Assembly: GCF_017874545.1 (NCBI RefSeq)
Contig: NZ_JAGGLT010000008.1
Location: 30,173 to 94,172 of the forward strand
DNA length: 64,000 nt
Source: Thermoanaerobacterium butyriciformans
GTDB taxonomy: Bacteria > Bacillota > Thermoanaerobacteria > Thermoanaerobacterales > Thermoanaerobacteraceae
Direction: 5' to 3'
Positions within the stretch are counted from its first letter, which is position 1, and every line of letters begins with the position of its first letter. The notes below the pieces were generated by a model. That model had not been told where the DNA came from. It worked only from the letters and a program-made list of their open reading frames with translations, and made no database searches. Shown piece after piece: positions 23,938 through 34,811 of this stretch. Both the position numbers and the translations under genes were made by a program.

Positions 23938-25038
23938 TTGGATAGCCTTAAAAAAACCCCATTATACGATACACACCTGAAATACGGGGCAAAGATGATA
24001 GAATTTGCAGGTTTTTCAATGCCTGTACAGTATGAAAGTATACTTAAAGAGCATGAGGCTGTTAGAAAAAATGCAGGCCTTTTTGATGTATCACACATGG
24101 GTGAAATAATAATAGAAGGTAAAGACTCTGAAAAATTCATAAACTACATGGTTACAAATGACATTACAAAAATTAGTGCCTATCAAGCGATGTATTCCCC
24201 TATGTGCTATTCTAATGGCACAACAGTAGATGATTTATTGGTGTACAAATTTTCTAATGAAAAATACATGTTAGTGGTCAATGCTAGTAACATAGATAAG
24301 GATTACAACTGGATAATTGAGAATAAAAGCGGCTACAATATTGATGTAAAAAACATATCAAATGAGATTTCTGAATTGGCATTGCAGGGTCCTAAGTCTC
24401 AAGAGATACTTGAAAAAATGACAGAGTACAACTTGGACAACATGAAATACTACCACTTTGACAAAATCAATCTAGATGGAGTAGATTGTTTGATCTCAAG
24501 GTCAGGTTATACAGGCGAAGATGGTTTTGAGATATTTTTGAAAAATGATTATGCCCAATCAATGTGGGAAAAAGTCTTGGCTGTTGGAGAGGAATTTGGA
24601 ATTAAACCTGCTGGTTTAGGTGCAAGAGATACATTAAGGTTTGAAGCAGGTCTTCCTCTTTACGGCAACGAGCTTTCAGAAGATATAACCCCATTTGAAG
24701 CTGGATTAGGTTTTTTTGTAAAATTAGAGAAAGATTTTATTGGTAGAGATGCTCTTTTTAAACAAAAGCAAGAGGAACTTAAAAGAAAGATAGTAGGTTT
24801 TGAAATGATAGATAACGGCATACCCCGCCACGGCTATGATGTATACGCACAAGGTGAAAAAATCGGATATGTAACTACAGGGTATCAATCACCTTCCTTA
24901 AAGAAAAACATAGGCATGGCATTAATAAAAAGTCAATTTGCCATCAATGGCAATGAAATAAATATAATAATACGCAATAAGCCTTACAAGGCTTTTGTGA
25001 CAAGCAAAAATTTTTATAAGAAAAATTACAAAAAATAG
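23938..25038 (+). CDS. gcvT: Glycine cleavage system T protein (aminomethyltransferase)
   Basis: 366 residues from the TTG at 23938, chosen because AGGAAGGG sits nine bases upstream; an ATG at 23929 abuts that site. Family motifs are LYDTHLKYGAKMIEFAGFSM, LFDVSHMGEI and SRSGYTGEDGFEIF. It transfers the methylene group from the aminomethyl-lipoyl arm of GcvH to tetrahydrofolate and releases ammonia. First gene of gcvT-H-PA-PB under the glycine riboswitch. Confidence 0.95.
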   Translation: MDSLKKTPLYDTHLKYGAKMIEFAGFSMPVQYESILKEHEAVRKNAGLFDVSHMGEIIIEGKDSEKFINYMVTNDITKISAYQAMYSPMCYSNGTTVDDLLVYKFSNEKYMLVVNASNIDKDYNWIIENKSGYNIDVKNISNEISELALQGPKSQEILEKMTEYNLDNMKYYHFDKINLDGVDCLISRSGYTGEDGFEIFLKNDYAQSMWEKVLAVGEEFGIKPAGLGARDTLRFEAGLPLYGNELSEDITPFEAGLGFFVKLEKDFIGRDALFKQKQEELKRKIVGFEMIDNGIPRHGYDVYAQGEKIGYVTTGYQSPSLKKNIGMALIKSQFAINGNEINIIIRNKPYKAFVTSKNFYKKNYKK

Positions 25039-25050
25039 GAGGTTGTTTTT

Positions 25051-25425
25051 ATGAAAATTTTAGAAGGTCTTTACTATTCAAAAAACCACGAATGGGTAAA
25101 AGTTGAAGGTGACAAAGCATACGTTGGAATAACAGACTTTGCTCAGCACTCGTTAGGCGACATAGTCTATGCAGAACTTCCGGAAATAGATACAGTATTA
25201 AATGCTGGAGATACATTAGGCACCGTTGAATCAGTAAAAGCAGCATCTGATGTTTACTGCCCTATAAGCGGAAAAGTCGTTGAAGTAAATCAATCTGTTG
25301 CAGACGATCCATCACTTTTAAACAGCGATCCATACGAAAACTGGATGATTTGCATTGAAATGACTGATAAAGGCGAATTAGAACAGCTTATGTCACCTGG
25401 TGAATACAGAGAGTTTTGCAACTAG
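25051..25425 (+). CDS. gcvH: Glycine cleavage system H protein
   Basis: 124 residues. The lipoyl-attachment lysine is in [15 protein letters not shown]. It shuttles the aminomethyl group between the P, T and L proteins. The ATG is preceded by AGGAGG. Lipoylation could come from the lipoate ligase encoded at 31054-32034. Confidence 0.96.
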   Translation: MKILEGLYYSKNHEWVKVEGDKAYVGITDFAQHSLGDIVYAELPEIDTVLNAGDTLGTVESVKAASDVYCPISGKVVEVNQSVADDPSLLNSDPYENWMICIEMTDKGELEQLMSPGEYREFCN

Positions 25426-25455
25426 TAAAAATTTTTCCCAAAAGGAGTGGGTATC

Positions 25456-26811
25456 GTGCACAAATACATCCCAGCGTCTAAAGCCGAACAAATAGAAATG
25501 CTGGAATCTGTAAATGCAAAATCAATTGAAGATTTATTTGTAGATATTCCAGAAGACATAAGGCTAAAACGAGAGCTTAATATATCAGGGCCTTTGTCAG
25601 AGGCAGAGCTTATAAAAAGCATAAAAGAATTAACTAAAGATATTAAAACGACAGATGAGCTTATTTGCTTCTTAGGAGCAGGTGTTTATGACCACTTTAT
25701 ACCATCTGTCGTTAAACATGTAGTATCAAAGCCAGAGTTTTATACAGCGTACACTCCATATCAACCTGAAATAAGCCAAGGGACTTTGCAGGCAATATTT
25801 GAATATCAGACTATGATTTGTAACCTGACTGGAATGGACATATCAAATGCATCTATGTACGACGGAGCCACTGCCTGCAGTGAAGCAGCAAAAATGGCTT
25901 CCAATGCAATAAACCGAAAAAAAGTCCTTGTGTCCTCATCACTTAATCCTGAAGTAAAAAAAGTACTTCATACATACATGAGATTCAGCAGTATTGAATT
26001 AATTGAAATCGACGATTTAGATGGAACAGTAAATTTAGAGCTTCTAAAATCATCTCTTGACAGTGATACAGCAGCATTTATTGTTCAAAATCCGAATTTC
26101 TTTGGCATAATAGAAGATCTTGAAGATGTTGAAGAAATGGTCCATAAGAATGGTTCGCTTCTTATAATGTACGTAGAGCCAATATCTTTGTCTATATTAA
26201 AAACACCCGGAGAAATAGGTGCAGATATAGCAGTAGGTGATGGTCAGCCTCTTGGAAATAGCCTCAATTTCGGCGGTCCACATCTTGGTTTTATGGCAAC
26301 AACGAAAAAACTTATGCGTAAATTACCTGGAAGGATCATCGGTGAAACAAATGATGTTGACGGCAAAAGAGGATATGTACTGACGCTTCAAGCAAGGGAA
26401 CAACACATAAGAAGAGAAAAAGCCACTTCAAATATATGTACAAATCACTCATTAAATGCACTGACTGCTGCTATATACATGACAGCTCTTGGAAAAAAAG
26501 GCATCAAAGAAGTCGCACTGCAGTGCTTTAAAAAGTCTCATTATGCTTTTCAGCAATTAATAAAAACAAGTAAATTTAAACCATTATTTGATAAGCCATT
26601 TTTTATGGAATTTGCAGTAGTGTGCAATGGTAAAAGCGTAGATGATATAAACAATGTTCTTTTAGATAATGGCATAATCGGCGGGTACAATCTGGAGAAA
26701 GACTACAAAAAGTACAAAAATGCAGCGCTTCTTTGCGTAACTGAAAAAAGGACAAAGGCAGAAATCGACAAACTTGTAAGTATTATGGGAGGTGTAGTTG
26801 ATGAGCTATGA
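25456..26811 (+). CDS. gcvPA: Glycine dehydrogenase (decarboxylating) subunit 1
   Basis: 451 residues from the GTG at 25456 ([18 protein letters not shown]); a GTG at 25447 lies inside the ribosome site AAAGGAG. This is the N-terminal half of P protein as in split bacterial enzymes, with [20 protein letters not shown] and [13 protein letters not shown]. It forms the heterotetramer with GcvPB. Overlaps gcvPB by 11 bp. Confidence 0.94.
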   Translation: MHKYIPASKAEQIEMLESVNAKSIEDLFVDIPEDIRLKRELNISGPLSEAELIKSIKELTKDIKTTDELICFLGAGVYDHFIPSVVKHVVSKPEFYTAYTPYQPEISQGTLQAIFEYQTMICNLTGMDISNASMYDGATACSEAAKMASNAINRKKVLVSSSLNPEVKKVLHTYMRFSSIELIEIDDLDGTVNLELLKSSLDSDTAAFIVQNPNFFGIIEDLEDVEEMVHKNGSLLIMYVEPISLSILKTPGEIGADIAVGDGQPLGNSLNFGGPHLGFMATTKKLMRKLPGRIIGETNDVDGKRGYVLTLQAREQHIRREKATSNICTNHSLNALTAAIYMTALGKKGIKEVALQCFKKSHYAFQQLIKTSKFKPLFDKPFFMEFAVVCNGKSVDDINNVLLDNGIIGGYNLEKDYKKYKNAALLCVTEKRTKAEIDKLVSIMGGVVDEL

Positions 26812-28252
26812 TAAGCTTATTTTTGAAGTATCTAAAGTAGGACATATAGCATACAACCTTCCCCCATTAGATGTTGATGATATACAGTTGGAAGATGTAA
26901 TTCCAGACGAACTTCTTCGCCATACAGAATTAAATCTTCCAGAAGTCAGCGAAGTAGAAGTTATAAGGCATTATACAAATTTGTCATATAAAAATTACAG
27001 CGTTGACAAAGGGTTTTACCCATTAGGGTCTTGCACGATGAAATACAATCCAAAAGTAAATGAAGATATTGCAAACTTTAAAGAATTTACAAACATACAT
27101 CCACTGCAAAGTGAAAATACTGTCCAAGGTGCTTTAAAGCTTATGTACGATCTTCAAGAAATGCTAAAAGAGATAACAGGAATGGATTGGATTTCACTTC
27201 AGCCTGCTGCTGGTGCTCACGGAGAACTTACTGGAATGATGATAATCAAAGCATACTTTGAAGACATCGGTGAATACAATAGGAAAAAGATAATAGTACC
27301 TGATTCTGCCCACGGCACAAATCCGGCCAGCGCCGCAACAGCGGGGTTTGATGTAATAGAGATAAAATCTGGAAGCGATGGGCTTATAGATATGGAGGCA
27401 TTAAAATCAGTTCTTGGCGATGATGTAGCAGGATTGATGCTGACAAATCCAAACACCCTTGGACTTTTTGAAAAAAACATCATAGAAATAGCTAAGCTAG
27501 TTCATGATGCCGGTGGACTTTTATACTACGATGGAGCAAATATGAATGCCAACATGGGGATAACAAGACCAGGCGACATGGGATTTGATGTGGTCCATAT
27601 AAATCTTCACAAAACATTTGCAACACCACATGGAGGCGGCGGACCTGGAAGCGGACCAGTCGGGGTTAAAGGCAATCTTGTAGATTTTCTGCCTGTACCT
27701 GTAGTTGGAAAAAATGATGATACGTATTACTTTAATTACGATTTACCTAATACAATAGGAAAAGTGAGAAGCTTTTATGGCAATTTCAATGTTATGGTAA
27801 AGGCATATGCGTACATTCTATCTATGGGTGCTGAAGGACTTAAAACTGCTAGCAGTTTGGCAGTTTTAAATGCAAACTATGTTAAAGAAAAGCTTAAAGA
27901 ATATTATGAGCTTCCATTTGATGCGATATGCAAGCACGAATTTGTCTTCAGCGGCCTTAAAAACAAAAAAAATGACGTTACAACACTAGATGTGGCAAAG
28001 CGGTTGATAGACTACGGATTCCATCCGCCTACAATCTATTTCCCTCTCATAGTTGACAGTGCACTTATGATTGAACCAACTGAAACTGAAAACAAGGAAA
28101 CGCTGGATGAATTCATAGAAGCAATGAAGGCAATTGCAAAAGAAGCAGAAGAAAACCCAGAAATATTAAAAACTGCACCGCATAATACACCTGTTAGAAG
28201 ACTTGATGAAGTAAAAGCAGCAAGAAATCCAATAGTAAAAGCCAACGTCTAA
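26801..28252 (+). CDS. gcvPB: Glycine dehydrogenase (decarboxylating) subunit 2
   Basis: 483 residues from the ATG at 26801, after GGGAGGTG. It carries the PLP lysine in [19 protein letters not shown] and the CTMKYNPK motif. With GcvPA it decarboxylates glycine and loads the aminomethyl group on GcvH. Last gene of the operon; its stop codon lies inside the terminator. Confidence 0.95.
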   Translation: MSYDKLIFEVSKVGHIAYNLPPLDVDDIQLEDVIPDELLRHTELNLPEVSEVEVIRHYTNLSYKNYSVDKGFYPLGSCTMKYNPKVNEDIANFKEFTNIHPLQSENTVQGALKLMYDLQEMLKEITGMDWISLQPAAGAHGELTGMMIIKAYFEDIGEYNRKKIIVPDSAHGTNPASAATAGFDVIEIKSGSDGLIDMEALKSVLGDDVAGLMLTNPNTLGLFEKNIIEIAKLVHDAGGLLYYDGANMNANMGITRPGDMGFDVVHINLHKTFATPHGGGGPGSGPVGVKGNLVDFLPVPVVGKNDDTYYFNYDLPNTIGKVRSFYGNFNVMVKAYAYILSMGAEGLKTASSLAVLNANYVKEKLKEYYELPFDAICKHEFVFSGLKNKKNDVTTLDVAKRLIDYGFHPPTIYFPLIVDSALMIEPTETENKETLDEFIEAMKAIAKEAEENPEILKTAPHNTPVRRLDEVKAARNPIVKANV

Positions 28253-28270
28253 AGACATTGGCTTTTTTTG
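28240..28270 (+). terminator. Terminator of gcv operon
   Basis: AGCCAACGTC / GACATTGGCT stem (one mismatch) followed by TTTTTTT; it overlaps the end of gcvPB. Confidence 0.88.
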
Positions 28271-28326
28271 TTTTACAACAGAAGTTTTGTAGTTTAATAG
28301 AAAACCACCCATTAGATGGTTGTCCA

Positions 28327-28770
28327 TTATTCAACAATCACATCAGATAAAACTAATTTTACAGGATTTGCTAACGAATCGCCTACTGGACATGTTTTTT
28401 CAATAAATTTTGCAAATTCCTCTGCTTTTTCTTTTGGAGCATCTGTCTTCATGTGCATCTTAAATCTTATCTCTTGGAAGCCTGGTCTTACGTCAGATTT
28501 TCCCATAAAGCCATCCAAATCAATATCGCCCTCTAGTTCTACCCAAAAGTCTTGAAGATTTATGCCTTTAGCCTTTGCAAAAGCTGATGCTACAATGGTT
28601 TGACAAGAACCTAAAGCACAAAGCAATGCCTCTACAGGATTCATCCCTTTATTTGTACCGCCCATTTCTTTCGGTTCGTCCAAAACCATCTTAAAGCCTC
28701 TTACTTCACTTTCCACTGCCAAACCTTCCGGCAACTTTTTAGAAACTGCCTTAAAAGTTTCCACTGCCAT
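28327..28770 (-). CDS. OsmC/Ohr-family peroxiredoxin-like protein
   Basis: 147 residues with the two family cysteines, in ALGSCQTIVASAFAK and EKTCPVGDSLANPVKL. OsmC-type proteins reduce organic peroxides through a thiol pair that is often recycled by dihydrolipoamide and lipoamide dehydrogenase. A lipoyl-domain Lpd is encoded two genes upstream, so that link is plausible. ATG after AAGGAGG. Confidence 0.85.
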   Translation of the reverse strand: MAVETFKAVSKKLPEGLAVESEVRGFKMVLDEPKEMGGTNKGMNPVEALLCALGSCQTIVASAFAKAKGINLQDFWVELEGDIDLDGFMGKSDVRPGFQEIRFKMHMKTDAPKEKAEEFAKFIEKTCPVGDSLANPVKLVLSDVIVE

Positions 28771-28852
28771 TTTAATTACCTCCTTATTTGAAAGTATGTG
28801 ATTATCAAGTCAATTCCAAATAAACGCTATTCCCTTCTTTGAAATCTTTCGA

Positions 28853-29185
28853 TTATTTACCTGCATTTTCTAATGCCTGGATAGCTTCTGTAGCATAAGC
28901 TGCAGCAGGGCCACCACCCATGAGTATTGCAACTCCTAATGCTTCTATTATCTCTTCTCGTGTTGCTCCAGCTTTTAAGCATGAATTTACATGATCAGCT
29001 ATGCAGTATGAGCAGTGAACAGCAACACCTATACCTAATGCAATTAGTTCCTTTTCTTTAGCTGAAAGTGCTCCGTTGCCAACAGCTGAAGAGTGAAGTT
29101 CTTCAAATGCCTTCATAACTGATGGAATACCTTGACCCATCTTGCTTAAATTTGTATACATTTCATTTAAGTCAACCTTTGCCAT
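28853..29185 (-). CDS. Carboxymuconolactone decarboxylase/AhpD-like protein
   Basis: 110 residues with the AhpD-type redox motif CSYCIADHVN (CX2C plus His) in the all-helical CMD fold. AhpD proteins relay electrons from dihydrolipoamide to peroxidases. It lies between osmC and the lipoamide dehydrogenase gene, all on the minus strand, which fits a peroxide-detoxifying set. A decarboxylase role is unlikely. Confidence 0.85.
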   Translation of the reverse strand: MAKVDLNEMYTNLSKMGQGIPSVMKAFEELHSSAVGNGALSAKEKELIALGIGVAVHCSYCIADHVNSCLKAGATREEIIEALGVAILMGGGPAAAYATEAIQALENAGK

Positions 29186-29243
29186 AATATCTTCCCTTCC
29201 TAAATTTAATTTATTTTAAAGCATTATCGCTTTAAAATCTTTA

Positions 29244-30908
29244 TTACACTTTGTGAATCGATTCTTTAAAAATGTCTTTTACTGCCTCCATGATGGTCTC
29301 ACTTCTCGTAGGATGAGTATATATCGCTTTTTTAAGATCATCTGCCTTTGCACCACTTTGACATGAAGTAGATATTATCTGCGCTATTTCAGATGCATCG
29401 CTTCCGACAACCCACGCTCCTAAAACATCTCCATCTTCGGAAGATATGATCTTGGCAAAACCTTTTGTTTCACCGTATGTCTTTGCTCTGCCATTAGCTG
29501 CAAAGTAAAATTTACCCACTTTTACATTTTTAAATTTACTCTTAGCCTCTTCCTCTGTATAGCCGAAATAACCTATCTCCGGTTCTGTAAATACAGCAGC
29601 CGGTATTCTCATATAATCAAGAGCAACATTGCCTCCAAAAATATTGTCAACTGCTGCTTCGCCTTGTGCTGATGCCACATGTGCCAGCATCATTTTATTG
29701 GTCACATCGCCAATGGCATAGACATTATCAATATTTGTCCTTAAATATTCATCAACTTTGATAGCTTTTCCATCGAATTCTAAAAGCTCTGAAATTGGTC
29801 CTATGTCCGTATTTAGCTTTCTTCCAATGGAAATAAACACTTTGTCTGCGTATATGCACTTTGTTGCACCATCTTTTATTATTGTTACAACACTTCCACC
29901 ATTTTCTTCTTCTAAAATCTTTTCAACCTTAGAAGATGTATAGATCTTTATGCCACGCTTCTGCGCTTCAGACTTTATTAGATTGCTTACTTCTTTATCC
30001 AGTTGAGGAAGAAGTCTTGGCATCATCTCAACAACAGATACTTCTACACCAAACTGATTCATTATAAAGGCGAATTCCATGCCTATTACACCACCGCCTA
30101 TTACGCACATGCTGTCAGGCAGTGATGTAATCTCTAAAATATCGTTGCTATTTATGACGTTCTTTGATTTCACGCCTTTAATTGGCAATTCTGCAGGTTC
30201 TGAACCAGTTGCTATTATTATATTTTTCGCTTTTATCTTATTTTCTCCGAACAATATATTTTTATCTTTGTCAATTTTTGCTTCCTCAGAATACAAATCA
30301 ACACCATTGGCTTTAAGCAATGTATTTATCCCGGATACAAGCTCGTTAACTATATTATCTTTTCTTTCCACTACTTTTTTATAATCAAATGATTTAACAT
30401 CTACACTAAGTCCAAATTCATCTGCCCTTTTTATAATGTCATAAACTTCTGCAACTCTTGCGTAAGCTTTTGTGGGTATGCAGCCTCTATTAAGACAAGT
30501 ACCGCCTACTTTATCTTTTTCAAAAAGTGCCACTTTTGCACCTTTTTTTGCGGCTTTTATAGCTGCCACATAACCTCCAGGGCCACCACCTATAACAGCT
30601 AAATCGTAATCTTTCACTTCATTATAAAATGTATCTGCACTGTCTGAAATTGACTTTTGAGGAACTTCCTCAGATTTTGAAATGATAGAAATAACGTCTC
30701 CTGATTTTACAGTACTACCTGCTGGAAAAATAATTTTGGAAATTACTCCATCATATTCAGAGTACACCTCATAATTCATCTTTCCAACTGCTATATCACA
30801 TAAAGAAGTTCCCTTTTTAACAAATTGACCTTCACTGACATGCCATTTCGTTATTTTTCCCTCATTCATTGAATCAGACAAGACAGGTACCTTAACTTCT
30901 AACTCCAT
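29244..30908 (-). CDS. lpdA: Dihydrolipoamide dehydrogenase with N-terminal lipoyl domain
   Basis: 554 residues from the ATG at 30908, after GGAGGTG. Residues about 1-80 are a biotinyl/lipoyl domain (candidate lysine in DIAVGKMNYEV). From about 100 comes a flavin disulfide reductase with GGGPGGYVAAIKAAKKG, the redox CX4C in GGTCLNRGCIPTKAY, and HPTRSE at the end. It reoxidises dihydrolipoyl groups, probably of GcvH and perhaps of its own domain for the OsmC/AhpD partners. It is convergent to the gcv operon. Confidence 0.94.
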   Translation of the reverse strand: MELEVKVPVLSDSMNEGKITKWHVSEGQFVKKGTSLCDIAVGKMNYEVYSEYDGVISKIIFPAGSTVKSGDVISIISKSEEVPQKSISDSADTFYNEVKDYDLAVIGGGPGGYVAAIKAAKKGAKVALFEKDKVGGTCLNRGCIPTKAYARVAEVYDIIKRADEFGLSVDVKSFDYKKVVERKDNIVNELVSGINTLLKANGVDLYSEEAKIDKDKNILFGENKIKAKNIIIATGSEPAELPIKGVKSKNVINSNDILEITSLPDSMCVIGGGVIGMEFAFIMNQFGVEVSVVEMMPRLLPQLDKEVSNLIKSEAQKRGIKIYTSSKVEKILEEENGGSVVTIIKDGATKCIYADKVFISIGRKLNTDIGPISELLEFDGKAIKVDEYLRTNIDNVYAIGDVTNKMMLAHVASAQGEAAVDNIFGGNVALDYMRIPAAVFTEPEIGYFGYTEEEAKSKFKNVKVGKFYFAANGRAKTYGETKGFAKIISSEDGDVLGAWVVGSDASEIAQIISTSCQSGAKADDLKKAIYTHPTRSETIMEAVKDIFKESIHKV

Positions 30909-31053
30909 AAGGTACACCTCCAATTTTCATTGCTATTCACTTAAAATATTATTACTTAAATTAAAATTCTTAAGCGGGTTAATTATTTGACAACTTACTC
31001 TAACCATATTTTAACACTATCTAAACAATAATTCAATATTTTGAACATAATTT

Positions 31054-32034
31054 TCAAAACATCACATCAAGCAAATTCTCTAACGTTATGTTTGAAAAAT
31101 ATTCTCCAATGTCTATTGATGAAAGCGCATTTTTGACATCATTTTCAGCGTGCTTTACACCCTTTAGCATTTCCTCTACATCTTTCACATCTTTTTTCCC
31201 AAAGAAATCGCCGTATATCTTTATGTCTTTTATTATTCCATCAGATACATTTAAATCCACTTCCAATGTTCCACCCAAAAATTTTTTCTCATTTTTCAAA
31301 TTATAATCTGGTGACATACCAAAATTCCATTCCCATGTGCTATACTTTTCATTTTTAAGTTTTTCTATATTTTTTATATCTTCGTCTGTAAATTCATACA
31401 GCCCACTTCCACCTGTACGCTGCCGTATGTCATTCATAATAAGATTTATAAATTCCTCAATATCAATAGGCTCTTTTAAATGCTCATTTATGTTTGTCAC
31501 TCTTTTAGATACAGACTTCACGCCTTTGTCTTCAAATTTTATAGGTCTCACCTTTAATGCCGCTGATAGATCTGCCATATTTGACGACACCAGCAGTGTT
31601 CCGTGATGAAGTATCCTGTTTTTATAATAGTACTGCGCATTGCCTGATATTTTTTTACCATCAATCGTTATATCATTTCTGCCAGAAAATTCAGCATTTA
31701 ATGATAGCTTTCTTAGAACATCAATAATAGGTTGTGTAAATCTTCTAAAATCATTAAATCTATTCAAATCATCGTTTACAATAAAAGTAAAATTCACATT
31801 GCCTAAATCGTGAAATACCGCTCCACCTCCTGATAACCTTCTTACAACAGGTATATTGTGCTCTTTAACGTAGTCAAGGTTAATCTCAGCCAAAGCATTC
31901 TGATTTTTCCCTATTATTATACTTGGCTTGTTTCTCCAAAGCATGAAACATTCATCATTGAATTTCTTTAATATGTACTCTTCTGTCGCCAAATTAAAAT
32001 ATGGATCAGTAATTTTATTGTAAATATATATCAT
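31054..32034 (-). CDS. lplA: Lipoate-protein ligase
   Basis: 326 residues from the ATG at 32034 (MIYIYNKITD), with GAGAGGGTG upstream; an upstream in-frame start at 32106 is less likely. The LplA motif is RRLSGGGAVFHDLGNVNFTF, then KKISGNAQYY with the catalytic lysine region, and a C-terminal accessory domain. It attaches lipoate to carrier lysines, probably of GcvH (25051-25425) and the Lpd lipoyl domain. Confidence 0.93.
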   Translation of the reverse strand: MIYIYNKITDPYFNLATEEYILKKFNDECFMLWRNKPSIIIGKNQNALAEINLDYVKEHNIPVVRRLSGGGAVFHDLGNVNFTFIVNDDLNRFNDFRRFTQPIIDVLRKLSLNAEFSGRNDITIDGKKISGNAQYYYKNRILHHGTLLVSSNMADLSAALKVRPIKFEDKGVKSVSKRVTNINEHLKEPIDIEEFINLIMNDIRQRTGGSGLYEFTDEDIKNIEKLKNEKYSTWEWNFGMSPDYNLKNEKKFLGGTLEVDLNVSDGIIKDIKIYGDFFGKKDVKDVEEMLKGVKHAENDVKNALSSIDIGEYFSNITLENLLDVMF

Positions 32035-32130
32035 AAAGAACACCCTCTCAAAAAATAAGCTGACTTTATAAATTAAGTATAACACAAGTGTGAAGAGTTT
32101 TATCAAAATATGTCAATGAAAAAATAAAAA

Positions 32131-32148
32131 AGTGGCATGAAAGCCACC
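32131..32148 (-). terminator. Intrinsic terminator of htrA
   Basis: GTGGC / GCCAC stem with a 6-nt loop, followed on the minus strand by a T-run; it lies 10 bp after the htrA stop codon. Confidence 0.75.
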
Positions 32149-32157
32149 GAAAACTTA

Positions 32158-33375
32158 TTATTGTCCATTCGAGCCTGAAAGTTTTACATTGACAGTAAGT
32201 GTTTGACCATTTCTCCAAACTGTTACGCTTATTACATCGCCAATATTGTGTTTGTTTAAAATATTTTCAAGTTGATTAAACGTGGTTACATTTGTTCCAT
32301 CGACAGCAGTTATTATGTCACCAGCCCTTAGTCCTGCAGCATCAGCACCACTTCCTTGCTGCACTTGTGCAATGTAAAGGCCAACAGGTATATTATACTG
32401 ACGTGCTAGTTGCTTAGTTATTTGTTGCACACTTACTCCCATTACAGGTCTTTCTACATAACCATTTTTTATAAGATCATCGATAATTGGTTTAGCTTCA
32501 TTTATAGGAATAGCAAATCCCATACCTTCCAAAGGTACGCCTTGGCTTTGAAATAAGCCGAACGGATCTTGCGTACTTGAACTACCTGTTGATGTAAGCT
32601 TTATGCTTGTTATGCCAATTACTTCACCGATGCTATTTACAAGTGGGCCACCGCTATTCCCAGGATTTATAGCAGCATCTGTTTGTATAAGATTAACTGG
32701 ACCATAATCACTTTGCAGGTTTCGATTTAATCCACTTATTATACCTGCTGTAGCAGTTCCAGCAAAGCTGTCACCTAGAGGATTTCCTATGGCTACAGCC
32801 AGTTCTCCTACTTCTAGCTTTGATGAATCACCTAATTTTGCAGGCGTCAAATTAGTTGCATTTATCTTTAACACCGCAAGGTCAGTCCTAGAATCTTTAC
32901 CTACCAATTGCGCTGAAAATTTTCTCCCATCAGACAAGTTTACAGTTATCTTAGATGCACCATCTACAACATGATTATTAGTAACTATGTGACCTTGTGA
33001 ATCAATTATTATACCAGAGCCACTGCCTTCCTGTACATAAGAGTTTCCATAAGCTCCGTATCCGCTTGTATATGTATCAATACCAACCACAGATGGGCTT
33101 ACAGTCTTTACTATATTTGTAATCAAGCTGAAATTGTTATTGTCAGATGAAAGCGGCAGATATCTATTTACTATCTGTGTTTTACCCATGTCGGCATATT
33201 TCATAATTCCAGCTCCAGCAGCACCACCTATTAAAGCTGCTACAAGCGCAACAACCACAAAAGATAAAAACATCTTTCTTCTATATCTTTTTACCATCTT
33301 GCCTAAACTCTTTTTATTATTTTTTAATCTAGCTTCAGGCATACTATAATTTTCAAAATCATGATTGAACTCCAT
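32158..33375 (-). CDS. HtrA/DegP-type membrane-anchored serine protease
   Basis: 405 residues from the ATG at 33375, nine bases after AGGAGG. A short cytoplasmic tail, one membrane segment (about 37-60), then an S1C protease domain with His in TNNHVVDGA, Asp in SRTDLAVLKI and Ser in NPGNSGGPL, then a C-terminal PDZ domain (VMGVSVQQI onward). It degrades misfolded envelope proteins. Single gene with its own terminator. Confidence 0.94.
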   Translation of the reverse strand: MEFNHDFENYSMPEARLKNNKKSLGKMVKRYRRKMFLSFVVVALVAALIGGAAGAGIMKYADMGKTQIVNRYLPLSSDNNNFSLITNIVKTVSPSVVGIDTYTSGYGAYGNSYVQEGSGSGIIIDSQGHIVTNNHVVDGASKITVNLSDGRKFSAQLVGKDSRTDLAVLKINATNLTPAKLGDSSKLEVGELAVAIGNPLGDSFAGTATAGIISGLNRNLQSDYGPVNLIQTDAAINPGNSGGPLVNSIGEVIGITSIKLTSTGSSSTQDPFGLFQSQGVPLEGMGFAIPINEAKPIIDDLIKNGYVERPVMGVSVQQITKQLARQYNIPVGLYIAQVQQGSGADAAGLRAGDIITAVDGTNVTTFNQLENILNKHNIGDVISVTVWRNGQTLTVNVKLSGSNGQ

Positions 33376-33463
33376 ATCGCTCAACCTCCTCGGATTATTC
33401 TTTCCACTATTATATTATAAATTACATTTTTTAAGAATTTGTGAATACTTTGTAAATATTTTT

Positions 33464-34654
33464 TTACATATATTCTTCATTTTCTCGAAATCGTCTTAAA
33501 CTTAGTATGACCGCAATGAAAGCTGCTGAAATAAGCCCAAGAATACCGCCAAACCAGAACGGTGCATCAGGACTTATATGATCCCACATTGCCCCAGCTA
33601 TAATAGATGCCAACAATAATCCTATACCTTGAATCATACCGTAAATACCTAATACTGTACCTTTATACTTATCAGAAGAAACCTCGGCTACAAATGCACG
33701 CTCTGCACCACTTATAAATGCCGTATAAGCTCCATAAAATATAAATAAAAGAAAAATTATGATTTTTGCATTGAACAGTGCAAACCCCAAATAAACAAGT
33801 CCATAAATAGCATAACCAGAAACCAAAATCAATCTCCTGCCAAATTTATCTGACAACTTTCCGGAAGGGATGGCAAGTAGTGACGTGGAAACATTAAATA
33901 CGAGATAAAGAAGCATTACATATGATGAAGAAAAGCCTAAATTCTGTGCTTTCAAAAGCAGAAAAGTATTTGATGAATTCCCAAGGTTAAAAATAAATAT
34001 AACAGCCAGATAAAGTTTTAATTTTAAGCTTAAATTTAAATTTTTGAACGTCAATTTTTCACTTTTTTGTTTCTTACTTTTATCCTCTTTTATAAATGGA
34101 ATAATCATAATGCCAAGAATAGCAGGTATAATCGACCACATAAATGCTACCCTATACTTTAGCCCAATTGTTACTATGATAAAAGCAATAAAAGCACCTA
34201 CAGATGATCCAGCCATATCAAGCATTTTATGGAGTCCATAAGAGCCGCCAAGTTTATCCTTTTCACTAGACTGCGCAATAAGAGCATCTCGCGGTGCAGT
34301 GCGGATACCTTTTCCTGTGCGATCTATAATTCGCGCTATCAAAACGCTTATCCACGATCCTGCCAAAAGGAGAAGTAATTTATAAATAGCTGAAGCTGAA
34401 TATCCAATAAAAGTCAGCACTTTCTTATTTTTATATTTATCACCTATGTAACCGCTAAAGACCTTTAAAATCGACGCTATGCTTTCAGCAATACCCTCAA
34501 TAATTCCTACAATTGCTGGTGAAGCCCCAAGTGTTGCAGTCAGGAAAAGCGGGACTATCGGATACACCATTTCTGTACTCATATCAATTAGCAAACTTAC
34601 CATGCCAATCAGTACAATATTTGATACAACAACTTCCTTTTTTGAATTTGTCAT
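33464..34654 (-). CDS. Major facilitator superfamily transporter
   Basis: 396 residues with about 12 membrane helices. MFS motif A-like segments appear as GYIGDKYKNKKV and GKLSDKFGRRLI. The DRTGKGIRTAPRDALIA loop is typical of a group of uncharacterised MFS exporters. Substrate unknown. ATG with AGGAGGAG upstream. Confidence 0.88.
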   Translation of the reverse strand: MTNSKKEVVVSNIVLIGMVSLLIDMSTEMVYPIVPLFLTATLGASPAIVGIIEGIAESIASILKVFSGYIGDKYKNKKVLTFIGYSASAIYKLLLLLAGSWISVLIARIIDRTGKGIRTAPRDALIAQSSEKDKLGGSYGLHKMLDMAGSSVGAFIAFIIVTIGLKYRVAFMWSIIPAILGIMIIPFIKEDKSKKQKSEKLTFKNLNLSLKLKLYLAVIFIFNLGNSSNTFLLLKAQNLGFSSSYVMLLYLVFNVSTSLLAIPSGKLSDKFGRRLILVSGYAIYGLVYLGFALFNAKIIIFLLFIFYGAYTAFISGAERAFVAEVSSDKYKGTVLGIYGMIQGIGLLLASIIAGAMWDHISPDAPFWFGGILGLISAAFIAVILSLRRFRENEEYM

Positions 34655-34781
34655 GATCGATTGACTCCTCCTAAAAATTTCTCATTTTGCATGAAATAAT
34701 AAAAGCTATATTGAAACTTGTTAAGATAATTTTAAATCAAATTAAAGTAATTTTGCAAATATTTATAGTAGAAAATAAAAA

Positions 34782-34805
34782 AGCTATCCTCATATATGGA
34801 TAGCT
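34782..34805 (-). terminator. Intrinsic terminator of DUF1847 gene
   Basis: AGCTATCC / GGATAGCT stem with an 8-nt loop and a T-run on the minus strand. Confidence 0.85.
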
Positions 34806-34811
34806 CCTCTC

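Noticed and set aside
25049..25246. Antisense reading frame over gcvH
   Set aside because: Shadow of gcvH in another frame; low-complexity Leu-rich translation and no ribosome site.
28295..28325. Terminator for osmC
   Set aside because: The stem AACCA/TGGTT is short, with a weak T-run; not strong enough to call.
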